Assembly (NCBI RefSeq): GCF_963576675.1
Contig: NC_088913.1
Span: forward strand, 91,821,001 to 91,885,000
Origin: Euphorbia lathyris
Lineage: Eukaryota > Streptophyta > Magnoliopsida > Malpighiales > Euphorbiaceae
Reading direction: 5' to 3'
Length of the DNA: 64,000 nucleotides
How positions within the stretch are numbered: the first letter of the stretch is position 1; each line of letters begins with the position of its first letter. The notes under the pieces are model-generated. The model saw nothing but the letters and a program-made list of their open reading frames with translations. It ran no database searches and had not been told where the DNA came from. Positions 43,535 to 54,621 of the stretch are shown piece after piece. The translations under genes were made by a program, and so were the position numbers.

Positions 43535-45006
43535 CCGAATACGTCTCTTGAGCTACCTTTTGGCTTTCGAATTAATTCGGCCATATCTCGGGGCTTTTTC
43601 CGAATTAAATCCTCTTGCAAGCTTTTGCACGTGGTGTTTTTCGCGAGAGCTTCTGCTGCCATGGAGACATCCACATCGACAATTCGGATACACAATTTGT
43701 TGAAATTGTCTACATACTCTCGAAGGGGTTCATTCGCCTTCTGCTTCAATTCAAAAAGCTTTCGTGACTTGACCACTGGAGGAATACATTCGGCGAATTT
43801 AGCACAAAACTCCCTACTCAACTGATCCCAGTTATCGATTGATCCAGGAGGTAAAGATTGGAACCAATCATAAGCGGGGCCCCTTAAGGTGGTGATAAAC
43901 ATTCGGCATAAGATCGCCTCACTAGCACGGTTAAGGCTGAGCAACATTCGGTACTTTCTTGCATGGGCCTCCGGGTTGTCCGCACCCATGTAAACGGGTA
44001 TATTAGGTATTTTAAAATGCCTCTCCGTTTCTTCAGCTTCGATCCACACTGTAAAGGGCGAATCACGATTGGCGAACGAATTATGCCGGGCATCTGCTTC
44101 ATTAATACGGAGCACCGTAGCTCGAACTCGATCATCAAAATTCTCCGAACCCGCCCTGGGGCGTCCTCTTCGTGGCGATCGACTCAGAGGTCTCCTACGG
44201 GGAGATCTGCTTGGAGAAGATGAAGAGCTGGAGCTAGATGATGGATCTGATGGGGAACGTCCACCTCCCCCACCTTGTGCGCCATGACCTTGCCCCCCAA
44301 GAGGAGCTTGTCCATTATTGCCTCCATGATCTCCCGAAGGAACGTGTCTATCTTCGCCTTGGTTTGGTGGTGGCGGTGGCCTATCCGAACGTGGCGTCTC
44401 AACTGGCCTCTTGCTTTGTCTACGACCAGTAGATGGGGGTGATCTACCCCTATGGGAGGATCTCTGTCTCCAGGGCGAAGGCGATTTCGACCGCCTACTT
44501 TTCTCCTTCCTCCTCTTTTTATGCCTTCGACCTTCCGATTCGCCCTCAGGGAGACTCGACCGCAGGCGGCTTGGGATACCTGATCCGCCCAGATTTAACC
44601 GTTGACTGCCTCCCGCTCCATCAGAAAATAATTTCTGATTGAGTGGTGGGTTATTTCCGGCTACGGTAGTAGTCACCATAGAATCCGCGGGTTGAATTTA
44701 GAGGAATGAAGAATCATGGGCGCCTGATCCCACAGTGGCCTGTTGCCATTGAGATGACGTGGGGTTCGCGCGTCGAAGCTCTGGTACTATCATGAACGAC
44801 CTTAGACGTCTTTCCATCTCAGGACCAAACACTCTTCCTATAGATCCTGCACATGTTTCAACAAACGTATCTGGCGACATACTCCTTCCGTCATTTGTCG
44901 CTGGAGTGCTTGTATCAACGCGTCCAGCGCTTGATTCAGGTTGACTTGAGGGTGTTACCGAGGGCGTTTCAACCCATGAGGAGGAGTTTTGTTCTCCATT
45001 CGTCAT
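43535..45006 (-). pseudogene. gag: Element A gag, one stop, 3' part and protease deleted
   Basis: Starts at 45006 (MTNGEQNSSSWVETP), 63 nt from the right LTR, the same layout as element C. An in-frame stop at 44698-44700 separates the N-terminal 102 residues from a 390-residue frame with an Arg/Ser-rich segment (RRHKKRRKEKSRRSK), a glycine/serine-rich stretch, and the capsid domain (PEAHARKYRMLLSL, GPAYDWFQSLPPGS). After AELIRKPKGSS the sequence jumps near 43535-43560 to the pre-RT linker. Relative to element C this removes about 1 kb: the zinc-knuckle-like motif and the entire aspartic protease. Confidence 0.88.
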
Positions 45007-45055
45007 GTCTTTTTTAATGTGAACGAAAACCCTTTATTTGATTAAGGATTCCACC

Positions 45056-45067
45056 TTCACCGCACCA
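45056..45067 (-). promoter_or_regulatory. Primer binding site of element A
   Basis: Minus strand TGGTGCGGTGAA, two bases from the LTR, matching element C's site at 23522-23534. Confidence 0.8.
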
Positions 45068-45069
45068 AT

Positions 45070-45579
45070 TGATGACTTGTGGAGAATTTCCGATTGACTT
45101 TCGTCCCTGCGGGGGCATCGTTGGGTTCAACGGGGGGAAGCTCCGATGCCAAAGTCAGTATGGAAGAACAAGAGAGCAAACTGAATTGACAAAGGGTAAG
45201 TGAATGTGTGTACCTTGATAGCCTGAGACATAGGCTATATATAGTCATGAAGCTGTAACTTTCAGTAACTAGAAAGTCTCCATTAATGCTCAATTAATGG
45301 TGGTTACTGGTTTCCTTTAAGTAGGCTATTAGCTAATTGATAGCTTATTAATGGTCTTTATTGCGGGATCGGCCCAGCCATTCCAACGGCGGATTGAGTG
45401 TTTTTGGAGATTCGCCTTACTGGTTCGCCCGCGGATCTCTTGTGGTGGGACCTTGGTGATCCGCTCGTCGGATCCCTTTATTTCAATACGCCGCGGTATT
45501 CCCGTATCAGGTGGTCAACACGTGGCGTTCTTAGGCGAATATCTCTTTTAATCCTTGGGATAATATCACAATGTTATCA
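45070..45579 (-). repeat. Element A right (5') LTR, 510 bp
   Basis: Intact LTR from TGATGACTTGTGG to AATGTTATCA, followed by ATAAA. It matches 33666-34127 with about 17 substitutions over 462 bp. The open frames inside it occur in both LTR copies and are not genes. Confidence 0.93.
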
Positions 45580-45584
45580 ATAAA

Positions 45585-46904
45585 CAAATGGGATGGTAAA
45601 CTTATAGTTTTTTTTTTTTTTTTTGTTATCATTTGACACCTTGTATTATACAATACTTGGACTTATTAACTTTTTTTCTATTTGACACTTGTTAATTTTA
45701 GATTTATAGCACTCTTGTTTACTAATTTGGCACACTTTAAATTTGATCAGCCTGCAACATAGATTTTATGTGAAGTTTACCAATTAAGCAAATAAAGGTC
45801 TTGGATATATATTTACACATCTAAAACGTTACAATTTTAGATGTGTAAATATATATTAAACCTATTTTTTTTATTGCATATCTTTATGTACTTTACACAT
45901 TTTGGTAAAAGAAAAATTTTAACTAACACCATTTTAATTTTGTTTACATGACAGTAGATATATCCTTAAAGTTAACATATCACGTTAGTAAAATCAACAA
46001 TTTAATATGACAAAAATAAATTCAACTAGTGAATATATCACGTTAATAAAAGTCAACATATTATGTTAGTAAAAGCTAATATCGTTAATCGAATTAGTGA
46101 ATTTGATAACCACATTAAATTCATGGTTTTTGTAAAACAAAAAATATACATTTCTCTATTTATAAATACTCAAAATTATAAAATTTGTAAACAAATATTT
46201 AACTCAATATATAAATTCGTATAACTTGTCAATTTAGCAATGTAAGATATCTGACGCTCTTTCTTATGTTCAATTCATTTGGAGCGTCAACTTAATATCA
46301 ATAGAGGAACCAATATTTAACACATTTGTTAAGCAATATGATGTTTAATACTCCACCATAGACTCAATTCATTTGAAACATGACACAAATATTTACAGGA
46401 TGTCCAATTTTGAACCATGAATCTGATACCATGTAAACAAAAATCTAACTCACCCTAAAAAATACCTTAAGCAATATATAACTTCCTAATAGCAATGTGA
46501 AATATTTAACTTCGATAATTTTCAAAGGTTTATTTTATAGAAACACATAAAATAAATTTGTGGCTTGATCAATTTACAAAAACAGTTCCCCATGATTTAA
46601 AACTTTACAAACATGAGTTCTGTGTTTTGTGCAAATTTACAGTTAAAATATATGTGAGTCAATTTCGCTCAAACAATGCTTATATTTAATTGATTTCCAA
46701 AGTCATGCCTTGTATTTTAGATAATTTGCAAATGTAATCATTTTAATTGCTCCAAATTGCTATTTTTTTTTTGTGATAAATAATCACAATATATTTTCTT
46801 TTTACAGAATAACTGAGTTTGCAAACTGTACAAACTACATAATTCCTATTTACAAACTTCTAAATCACATAAATCACTTAAAATCACAAAAATCAATGTT
46901 ACGG
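45585..46904. other. AT-rich DNA with one perfect hairpin
   Basis: 45805-45826 and 45835-45856 are a perfect 22-bp inverted repeat (TTTACACATCTAAAA arms) with an 8-base loop CGTTACAA. Otherwise low-complexity, with no supported gene. Confidence 0.6.
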
Positions 46905-47400
46905 GCCAACTTGTTGACACCGTGTGGTACCTACTTTTCCCCTGGACGTAAGTCATCTAAGAGTTATACCTCACAATATCTACAAGAGGCACATTTACGG
47001 ATTAAAGACAAGCCATAAACCGGGCAAGATAAGGGGCAAACATTCACATTAATAGCATATAGAGAATCCACACCAGTCACACATAACAGCAAGCAATAAC
47101 AACACAGAAAAAAGGAGCACAACATATGAATATTGCACGGATGATATTATTAATTCAAAGACAACAATAATACACTCTCAATACCCCATTAGTAGTAGTG
47201 GTAGTAGTAGTAGAGGGGCCACTACTAAAGATAGGAAGAACCTAGACCGATCATAGTTATAAGTCCTGGGACGACTAGTCACTTCCTCTATAGTGTTCTT
47301 ACACCAAGTCAAAACCCAGAGACAGTAGACGTTACAATGTCTCATTCACCCACTACTCTTGATTGCCTAGACACACTAGCCCGCTCTTCCCTCGTTACAA
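46905..47400. other. Unidentified GC-richer segment
   Basis: Differs in composition from both sides (TTGACACCGTGTGGTACC, CCTGGACGTAAGTC, a TAGTAGTAG run at 47190-47210). No domain, LTR edge or primer site recognised. It could be an old LTR or an untranslated end of a lost gene; I cannot say which. The following 47401-47949 is plain AT-rich DNA. Confidence 0.35.
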
Positions 47401-47949
47401 AAATTCTTTCTCCAAATCACATGATTTATTTTTATGCTTTCTTTTTATTTTATACATTTCCTTTTTATATTCTTATCCTTAAAATCACATGGCCAAGAGT
47501 ATAATCTCTAATTACATTACTTTCAAACTTTTCTTAAAAATAATGTAATACACTATGTATAATTAAACTAATATTTTTTTTATCATAATTTGCTGCCTTG
47601 ACAAAATGAAGCAACTCTTTCCTACCCATGTGCTTGCCTCAATTAAATAGATTAATATTTTTTTTATAAGAATATTAAATTCAATTAATTGGACATATAA
47701 ATTCAAATACTTATTTATTGCATATAGGATAATATTAAATCATATTTTATTTTTATTATTTTTTAAATCATAAAGACACATCTGTCGGATGAACCTATAT
47801 TAATGGTTCAATAACTTCAAACATAATACATATTAGATAATAATATAATATTATATACTATTTCTTCTATAAAGATGTTGTTTAAAGTTTTACCACATAA
47901 ATTATTAAATTATTAAATATTTTAAATATAGTATTATTTTACTAAACAA

Positions 47950-48480
47950 CATAAACTAAGGTTTCAAAATCAATTACAACTTTAAACTATCAAAATCATT
48001 AATAAGGTCCATGAAATAAGTAAAAATCACCAATTAAATCCATATTCTAAACAAAAATCATCAATTGAGACGTCATCGAAAATCATTCGGTTGAATAGTT
48101 TCAGACTCTCTTCCTCAAACTCATTTTGAACCAATACATAAATTATTACAGTCTATATCAAATAGTCACAGTTTTTTTACTCAATTGATGATTTCTACTT
48201 AGTTCAGAGATCTAATTGATAACCACGGGGTTGCGGTAGAGTGGTAAATGTTCATTCTCCCTTAACCAAAGGTTCAGGGTTCGATCATCGCCTTTGGGAA
48301 TGGAAAAAATTTCCGTGGCCAGTAGTCCCACCCATAGAGGTGCAAACCATCTGGGAAACTGAATAGCCACTGCTGTCGGTGGTGGATACACTTATTCACC
48401 AAAAAAAAGATCTAATTGATGATTTTGATAGTTTAGAGTGCTAATTGATTTTGAAACTTTAGTTTGAAATCCAAATGCAT
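47950..48480. mobile_element. Foldback MITE, family M3, carrying a SINE
   Basis: Arms TTTAAACTATCAAAATCATT and GATGATTTTGATAGTTTAGA, with the family core ATCATTCGGTTGAATAGTTT. The right arm is split by the SINE at 48221-48407. Confidence 0.7.
48221..48407 (+). mobile_element. tRNA-derived SINE, family S2
   Basis: 187 bp with a tRNA-like head: box A-like TTGCGGTAGAGTGG, box B GGTTCGATCAT about 40 bp on, a unique body (CCCATAGAGGTGCAAACC) and an A-rich tail CACCAAAAAAA. It is flanked by a perfect 13-bp duplication AGATCTAATTGAT at 48208-48220 and 48408-48420. Not a functional tRNA gene. Confidence 0.9.
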
Positions 48481-49079
48481 TAATGCCTTACTAAAAATAT
48501 TCATTAAATTCTTTTGAAATGTGAAACACTTTGTTACTTTTATGTAACCCACACAGTAAAAGTAGATTTGAAAAAAATTCATACGAAAAAAAAGAACTTG
48601 AAAAAAAAAATTATTTAAAATTCTCTTAATTTTCTAAAAGTGAAAAGATAAAAAAAAAATTCGTATCATGGTTAGTGTTGGATATTTTTGGTGGATCCCT
48701 TCCATCCGATTTGAAAAAAAGGACATGACTTTTCATCGTGACCTTTCATTATATATAAAGAAAAATAAACGTTTTTTTTTCATGATTAGTTACTGTAAAA
48801 TCTAAGAAACGGAAAACTCTTTATCTCATCTTTCAGATATCTTTTTTGTGATTGCAAACCGGATTTCTATTTGGGAATCCTACAAGAGGTATTTATACCG
48901 TCAAACTAATCTTCATAGTTCGTCAATTTAAGTTTGATGTGATTATATTGTTTGATTTATATTTACGATCTTGGACATGATTAATTGTGTGTTAATCAAT
49001 TAATAATTCATTAGTTAGCAAGTCATGGTTCTATCTCTAAAGTCATAAATATCACAATTAAAGATTAAATATTAATAAG
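48481..49079. other. AT-rich intergenic DNA
   Basis: No gene, element edge or repeat supported. Confidence 0.45.
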
Positions 49080-49594
49080 TGTTATCGTATTAAGTTATTT
49101 GGGCTGATTTTGAGAAGGCCCAACATAACTTAAGAACTTCAGATGGGCCCTGGATAGTAAGGAGAAGAGAAAGATGACGACATCGGTCGAAGCATCGACC
49201 TTCGATCATCTTTATATTGCCGAAGACAACATGAAGAGTACATTTACGAGAGATACGTGCACCAATCATACTATTGGATTCCAAATGTATGCTCCTCATT
49301 CTCATAATCATGTTGGCACATAAAGATAGGGTCCATTGACCTATCATGAGTTGCCATATGTCCAAAGGTATGACTATAACATCTATAAATAGCAGAAGAG
49401 TGCCCAGGATCTAGGTATCTAATTTCTAATCACTTCAATATATTCTTATTCATTTAGTCTTTGATTCTCTCTCGATTATCAACTCTTTAGCATTGGAGAG
49501 GGTTCGCCGGTCACCGCCCCCTTTTCTGTCCATTGTTGTGATTTTAGGTTATCAGAATATTGATCGGAGATCGGAATACAGAAACACGATAACA
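49080..49594 (+). mobile_element. Solo LTR H (515 bp)
   Basis: Starts TGTTATCG and ends CGATAACA, a perfect 8-bp inverted terminus. A TATA box TATAAATAG lies at 49384-49392. Flanking 5-mers ATAAG (49075-49079) and ACAAG (49595-49599) differ at one base, acceptable for an old duplication. It has no internal coding sequence. The lineage is uncertain. Confidence 0.7.
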
Positions 49595-49749
49595 ACAAGT
49601 TATCACAATTTCATACATCATTAACGAAGTCCTCTCTTCATTCATTAATATATTATTTTCATTGCACATGTGCGCCATGTTGTCACTTACTAATAATAAA
49701 TAAAAAAGCATGGGTGCACAAGTGAAATAATTATCTTATGTTATGCACA

Positions 49750-50261
49750 TGTTAGTTTAAAGAGAATCAATGAAGAGAATGCATTGATAAATTGAGGAAA
49801 AGAATGGTTACAACTCAATCCTATATTAGAATTACAAAGAAATCTAGCTTATACAATTAGTGTACTAACAAAATTACATCGGTACTTTAATAACTAAGGC
49901 TCTGTTTTTTATGACTGAAAAAAACTGAACTGAACTGAACTGAATTCTACTGAAATTGAAATAATAATATAATACTTTAAAAATAGCAATAACTAAAATA
50001 AAAATTTGATAAAATTAATAATGGTTCTAATAATAATGATAATAATAATAATGAAAAAAATAATTATAAAAAATAATTATAATAAGTACTGATAAATTAC
50101 TGAAGTAAACTGATTACTGAACTGAACTGATTGTTACTGAAATTAAGTAATAAAGAACATGGTCTAACTACTTGACTAATCTTGTAACTATGGTTAAGTT
50201 TATTAACCAAAGTTATCCAACTAACTACTAAAAAAACGGAAAATACTAACTAATGTTAACA
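49750..50261 (-). mobile_element. Ty1/copia 3' LTR carrying a Tourist-like MITE
   Basis: On the minus strand it starts TGTTAACATTAG at 50261, right after a purine-rich tract (CTTGAGGGAGGAA), and ends CTTTAAACTAACA at 49750. It follows the copia RNase H remnant at 50262-50855. The MITE at 49898-50164 lies inside. Confidence 0.8.
49898..50164. mobile_element. Tourist-like (PIF/Harbinger) MITE
   Basis: Ends GGCTCTGTTTTTTAT and, inverted, GACCATGTTCTTTAT, flanked by TAA at 49895-49897 and 50165-50167. Sub-terminal ACTGAACTGAACTGA repeats occur at both ends. Noncoding. Confidence 0.75.
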
Positions 50262-50855
50262 TTCCTCCCTCAAGCTGGTAATGTTAGTAGAAACACTACT
50301 AAGTTTGGATAAGAAATGATCAAGTTGATTGTTTGTCAATATTTCATGAAAATGTCTACCAATTGGTGGTTTGGGGATATATGAAGAGTACCGATAAAAA
50401 TCTTGCTCCACATAGTCTATAACGAAATGTATATCAACGTCAAAATCTGTGGTCTTTTCACGGCCACTAGATTTGCTGCAATTGCTATTGTTGAAGTGTT
50501 GTAACAATGTATAGGCTTCAGAATTGCAATCTGGAAAGCAGAAAGCAAAAACATTATCCACTTTTTCACAAGTTGTGGTTGCCATATTTTTATACTCAGC
50601 CTCTGTTGAGGAACGACTAACAGTGGACTGCTTTTTGCTCTTCCATGAGATTGTAGATTGTCCTATGAAGATAAAATATCCAGTAATAGACCTCGAGTTA
50701 ATGTACTCTTCAAGATCTAAGCACATGTAATACAACATCTAGGTGATGTTGATGTCGTGTAATCATGAATTGACTAAGTTTTTGAGTAGCAAAGTAGATA
50801 TTAGGGCGAGTAAATCCAAGATATAAAAGTCTACTAACTTCAAGTCGCTTTGTTT
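50262..50855 (-). pseudogene. Ty1/copia RT end and RNase H remnant
   Basis: The minus strand encodes RLLYLGFTRPNIYFATQKLS and [17 protein letters not shown], then after two stops [39 protein letters not shown] and a C-terminal region ending SLREEC next to the polypurine tract. The order is that of the copia RT-RNase H 3' end. Everything upstream is lost. The element read toward the LTR at 49750-50261. Confidence 0.85.
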
Positions 50856-51389
50856 TTCGATATAAGGGCTTTTATCGTCTTCATTTTCAGTCGAAAAAAA
50901 TTAGAGAAGAAGAAAGTTTAGACATTTCACGGGAACTAAAAGAGAGGAAAATTTCCCATCTGAAAAAAGCGTCGACGGATTTATATAAAAGTAATTGAAA
51001 GAAGTAAAATACTAAAAGAAAAGTTTGTGAAACAATTTACAAATCGCGCTCAAATGCAAATGAAGTGTCGTTCTTATGATTTATATCTAAGTTGTATTGA
51101 ATATGAAAAGATTTTCTATAACTCAGGCTGAGTTTATATACATTTTTAAAACTATAGATAATTGGCAGCGTCCACATCAACGGTTACAAAAGCCTAGATA
51201 TGCAATAGTTAAATCCTAGCATAAATGTAAAAGGCAGAGCCATTAACTCTCTTTCACATCAATGTTCAAAATGGACATATAGGACATCTATTTTAGAACA
51301 AGCCTCAATAAGGGCCTATTTTATAATAAAAATCGCCTCACCGCCTAAACCATAGGTAAAAACTGTACTTTCACACAACCAGAAGCTTA

Positions 51390-51485
51390 TAAATAGGCAA
51401 TCTCCAATTTGTCTCTTTTCATTACAATAGATTATTGCTTCTTTACTTTGATTAGCTATTAATTTTGGTATCAAAGTATATCTAG
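51390..51485 (+). mobile_element. Possible copia LTR end with primer site
   Basis: TTATAAATAGG (TATA-like, near 51389) is followed about 70 bp on by TTTTGGTATCAAAGTAT, close to the copia primer-site consensus. The LTR edge lacks a CA and no partner LTR was found. 50856-51388 and 51490-51866 show no other feature. Confidence 0.3.
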
Positions 51486-51866
51486 GGGGTCCACCTCGAC
51501 ACAAATTAAATGGAAAACTGAAGTAGTCAACTCATAATGTGAACGAGACCAAACTTACATACATATATATAAAGAGATAATATACAAATCTAATCCCATG
51601 GTTATGGGGGAAAGAAGATTTAGTTTCTACATATAAAATAGTGCAATTGTAAATCTAGTATTTACTAAATAATGTAATTTCCAATCTCATTAACGAAATA
51701 TAGATATTTTTCTTATGCAATTTCATTTTCTAGTCACCCTCAAACTCCTAACATTCTTACAATACAATAAAGCTTAAAAAAAATACACATCTTATGTTAA
51801 TGAATTTTTATTAGTTTTTCTTAATAACGTTTGAAATTACACCGTTTGATATACATTAAGTTTAAG

Positions 51867-53981
51867 TAGGGTGGGCACGGTTCGATTAATCGGTCCATTA
51901 GGCAAAAAAAATTAACCAAACCGTTATCAACGGTTTTTTAACCATCCAAACCGAAACCGGTCCATATCAATTGGTTAACCATACAACTGGTTAACCATTA
52001 ATTTCGATTAGGTTTTTCAGTTAACGGTTTTTAACCAATTCTCACTAGTTAACCAAAAATCAACAGTAAACCATAATTTTTACCTCAACCTAAATTCTTA
52101 AAAAATATTAAAATACACATAATTTCAAAAATTCAAACGAAACGAATTCATATGAAAGTTTAAAATTCAAATATAGTATTGAACTAAAAAGCAATCCATG
52201 TTTTATTTTTTATTTTTTCAAAGAACTGTATTTATTTATTTTTAAAGTAAAACAGTATAATCTATGTTATATATTTATATTAGTATATGTTATAATGTAA
52301 CATCCCAAAAAAAAAAAAAATATATATATATATAGTTAATTAGACTAGTGTTAAAAAAAATATAGAACCACCTTTTGATCAAAGTCAAATAAAAAGAAAG
52401 GGTAATAAAGGTAAATAAAGTTAGTATATAAAGGATAATGGTTAATTGTTTTAAATAGATAAAATAAAAAGGGTATAACAATAATTATATTAAGTTGCCG
52501 TGTACAATTAGAGAGAAGAGTAGAAAACCCTATGATTTTCTTTTGTTGGAGCCGCACTACTATCTACTCTTTTCTATTTCTGTGCAAAACTTGAAGGTTT
52601 TTAGGAGGTAAGACTATTTTCTCAAATGTCAAATGGGTATCTTTCATATTTGTAAATTATTATTTTAAGTTTGTCTTTTTCTACTTCTTGGTTATAGCAT
52701 CACAATGATTTTATTTCCATTTGGTTTCAAAATTATTTAAAAAAGTTGGTTATTGATCTTCGAATCCGCATATATTGTAGTTGTAATTCTTTTCTTCTCC
52801 ACAAAGAAATATGATAAAGCTATTATATTTACACAAGTTGCATATAGAGCCAACTAAGTATATCTTTATTGGTTAGTATTTCATCACTATGTAGAAAAAA
52901 CCAAACCTTCCATTTGGGTTCCAAATATTACAATTTAGTTAAGTTTGAACCATAGGTTGAAGTTGCAACCTCTGAAATTCATATTAGTTATTTAACATTA
53001 GAAAAAAAAAATATTATAAATTGTTTTGTCTCATGCTATGATAGTTGTAGGTACTATAGGCATAGGATGAATTAATAAATTTCATATCTGATTAAATGTT
53101 ACTTTATCTTCTGTAATGTTTTAAACGATTAATTTATGGAAATATTACATTAAATTTGTCGAATAGTATTTGTTTTATTTTATATAAATTAGTGCGTTTA
53201 ATAAGATAATAAAACAAATTATTTGTTATTTTTAGACGATAGTGAAAGAGTTGACGAGTAGCACTCAGGACTTAGCGTTTCGTTGGAGTTGCTTGAATTA
53301 CCAAGTAAGTGATAGTTGATATATATTTGTTTGATTGTGGGGTTATATATGTTTTTTTTTTCAGAATTAAGTTGTCAGGGTTTGATACAATGGACTTGAC
53401 GTTGAAGGGATTATAATGTGTTGTGTAAATTGAGTGCTTAAGATTCGTATGACTTTGGGTTGAGTTGGAATTCATGAATGCTATGGACATGTGTAATGAT
53501 ATGGTTCTAGAATGTCTGATATGGATTGTGTTAGGAGATAAACATGACAAATAGAGAATACTGGTTAATTAATAGCTTGTCATAGTGGATTTATACTCAA
53601 TGGTCATTTCCTGATGTTGGTATATATGGTTGAGATGAGATATGATTTGCTAGACACTGGTCATTGTGGCCAGTGTCGGAGTATCTCAGGATGTTGGGAG
53701 ATACTCTGTGCTGTTTTGCTACGCACTGGGATGGTGTGGGAATACCTATCAGTGAGTGGTATTCTGTGCTGTTAATATATAATATGATGAGTTTGTGACT
53801 GAGGTTACCGGTGAACCATTGAGTATACTTCTACTTGACAAGCAGGGCCCTTGATTAATAAATTAACATGAAAACATTTATGAAATTATAGTATGAGCTA
53901 TAAAACGTTATTTATGTGATAATTTATTGTCTTGTGATTATATTTAGGTATAACATATTTTGAGTGATTCATATGTTGCAT

Positions 53982-54039
<58 letters not shown>

Positions 54040-54621
54040 CCATCACCTTATTGAGTAGGCAGCTCATCCCTTGCCACCTATTTTTCAGGTGACAAAGTTT
54101 AGCGGTTCAATTCTTTTCCTCTCCAGTTCTTTTCTGTTTCTATTGATCATGTTAAGTGGACCAGCGACGTTGAAATCTCCTTTTAGATTTAAAATATAGC
54201 TTTGGCCTATAGTAGGTGCTTAATTGGTTTGGATAATTTATTTGGAATTTTATTTGTAATTTTTGACTTAGAATTAATGATTGAGCTATGAGTTTTGACT
54301 AGTATTTAATAAGGCATATTTATATGTTTGGGGAGTAATGAATGTCTTTTGAGAACCGGGTGTTACATATAATCTATGTTAAAGTATACCAGTATCTTAT
54401 AATCTATGTTATATAATATATTAATTTTTTAAAATATATATTTATTAAACGATTCGGTTAACCGTTAACCGTGGTTTTTGAACACGCTAACCCGAAACCG
54501 GTACTTATCTATTTTTTTAAACATTAAGAAAACCACCGGTTTGGTTAACCACTTTTTTCGATTCGGATTACTGGTTTTCGGTTCAGTTACCGGTTTGACC
54601 GGTTTTTTTCGCCCACCCTTA
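51867..54621. mobile_element. hAT-like MITE interrupted by solo LTR F
   Basis: Ends TAGGGTGGGCACGG and, inverted, TAAGGGTGGGCG, as in hAT-type elements, with many GGTTAACC/ACCGGTTT palindromes inside both arms. Flanking 8-mers AGTTTAAG (51859-51866) and GGCTTAAG (54622-54629) share six of eight bases. Net size about 0.68 kb after removing LTR F. Confidence 0.65.
52296..54367 (+). mobile_element. Solo LTR F (2072 bp)
   Basis: Starts TGTAACATCCC and ends GGGTGTTACA, with target duplication TATAA at 52291-52295 and 54368-54372. It includes ATTGAGTAGGCAGCTCATCCC and TTTTCAGGTGACAAAG near 54040-54100, a block resembling chromovirus (Tekay-type) LTRs, and a TA run at 53985-54036. No coding sequence. 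Open frames within it are not genes. Confidence 0.88.

Larger units (their letters stand above)
21688..45579 (-). mobile_element. Element A: Ty3/Tat retrotransposon, heavily interrupted
   Basis: The outermost element of a nested complex. Its ends TGATGACTTGTGG (21688) and AATGTTATCA (45579) are flanked by the 5-bp duplication ATAAA at 21683-21687 and 45580-45584. Coding is on the minus strand: gag, RT, RNase H, second RNase H, integrase, with an antisense gene on the plus strand. Removing insertions B (with C), D and E leaves about 8.95 kb, a normal size for Tat elements that lack part of their coding region. The two LTRs differ at about 17 of 462 aligned positions. It is dead: protease deleted, several stops, and three insertion sites. 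Confidence 0.92.

Noticed and set aside
48221..48300. Functional tRNA gene at the head of the S2 SINE
   Set aside because: The A and B boxes are present, but no consistent cloverleaf could be drawn, and the unit continues into a SINE body with an A-rich tail.
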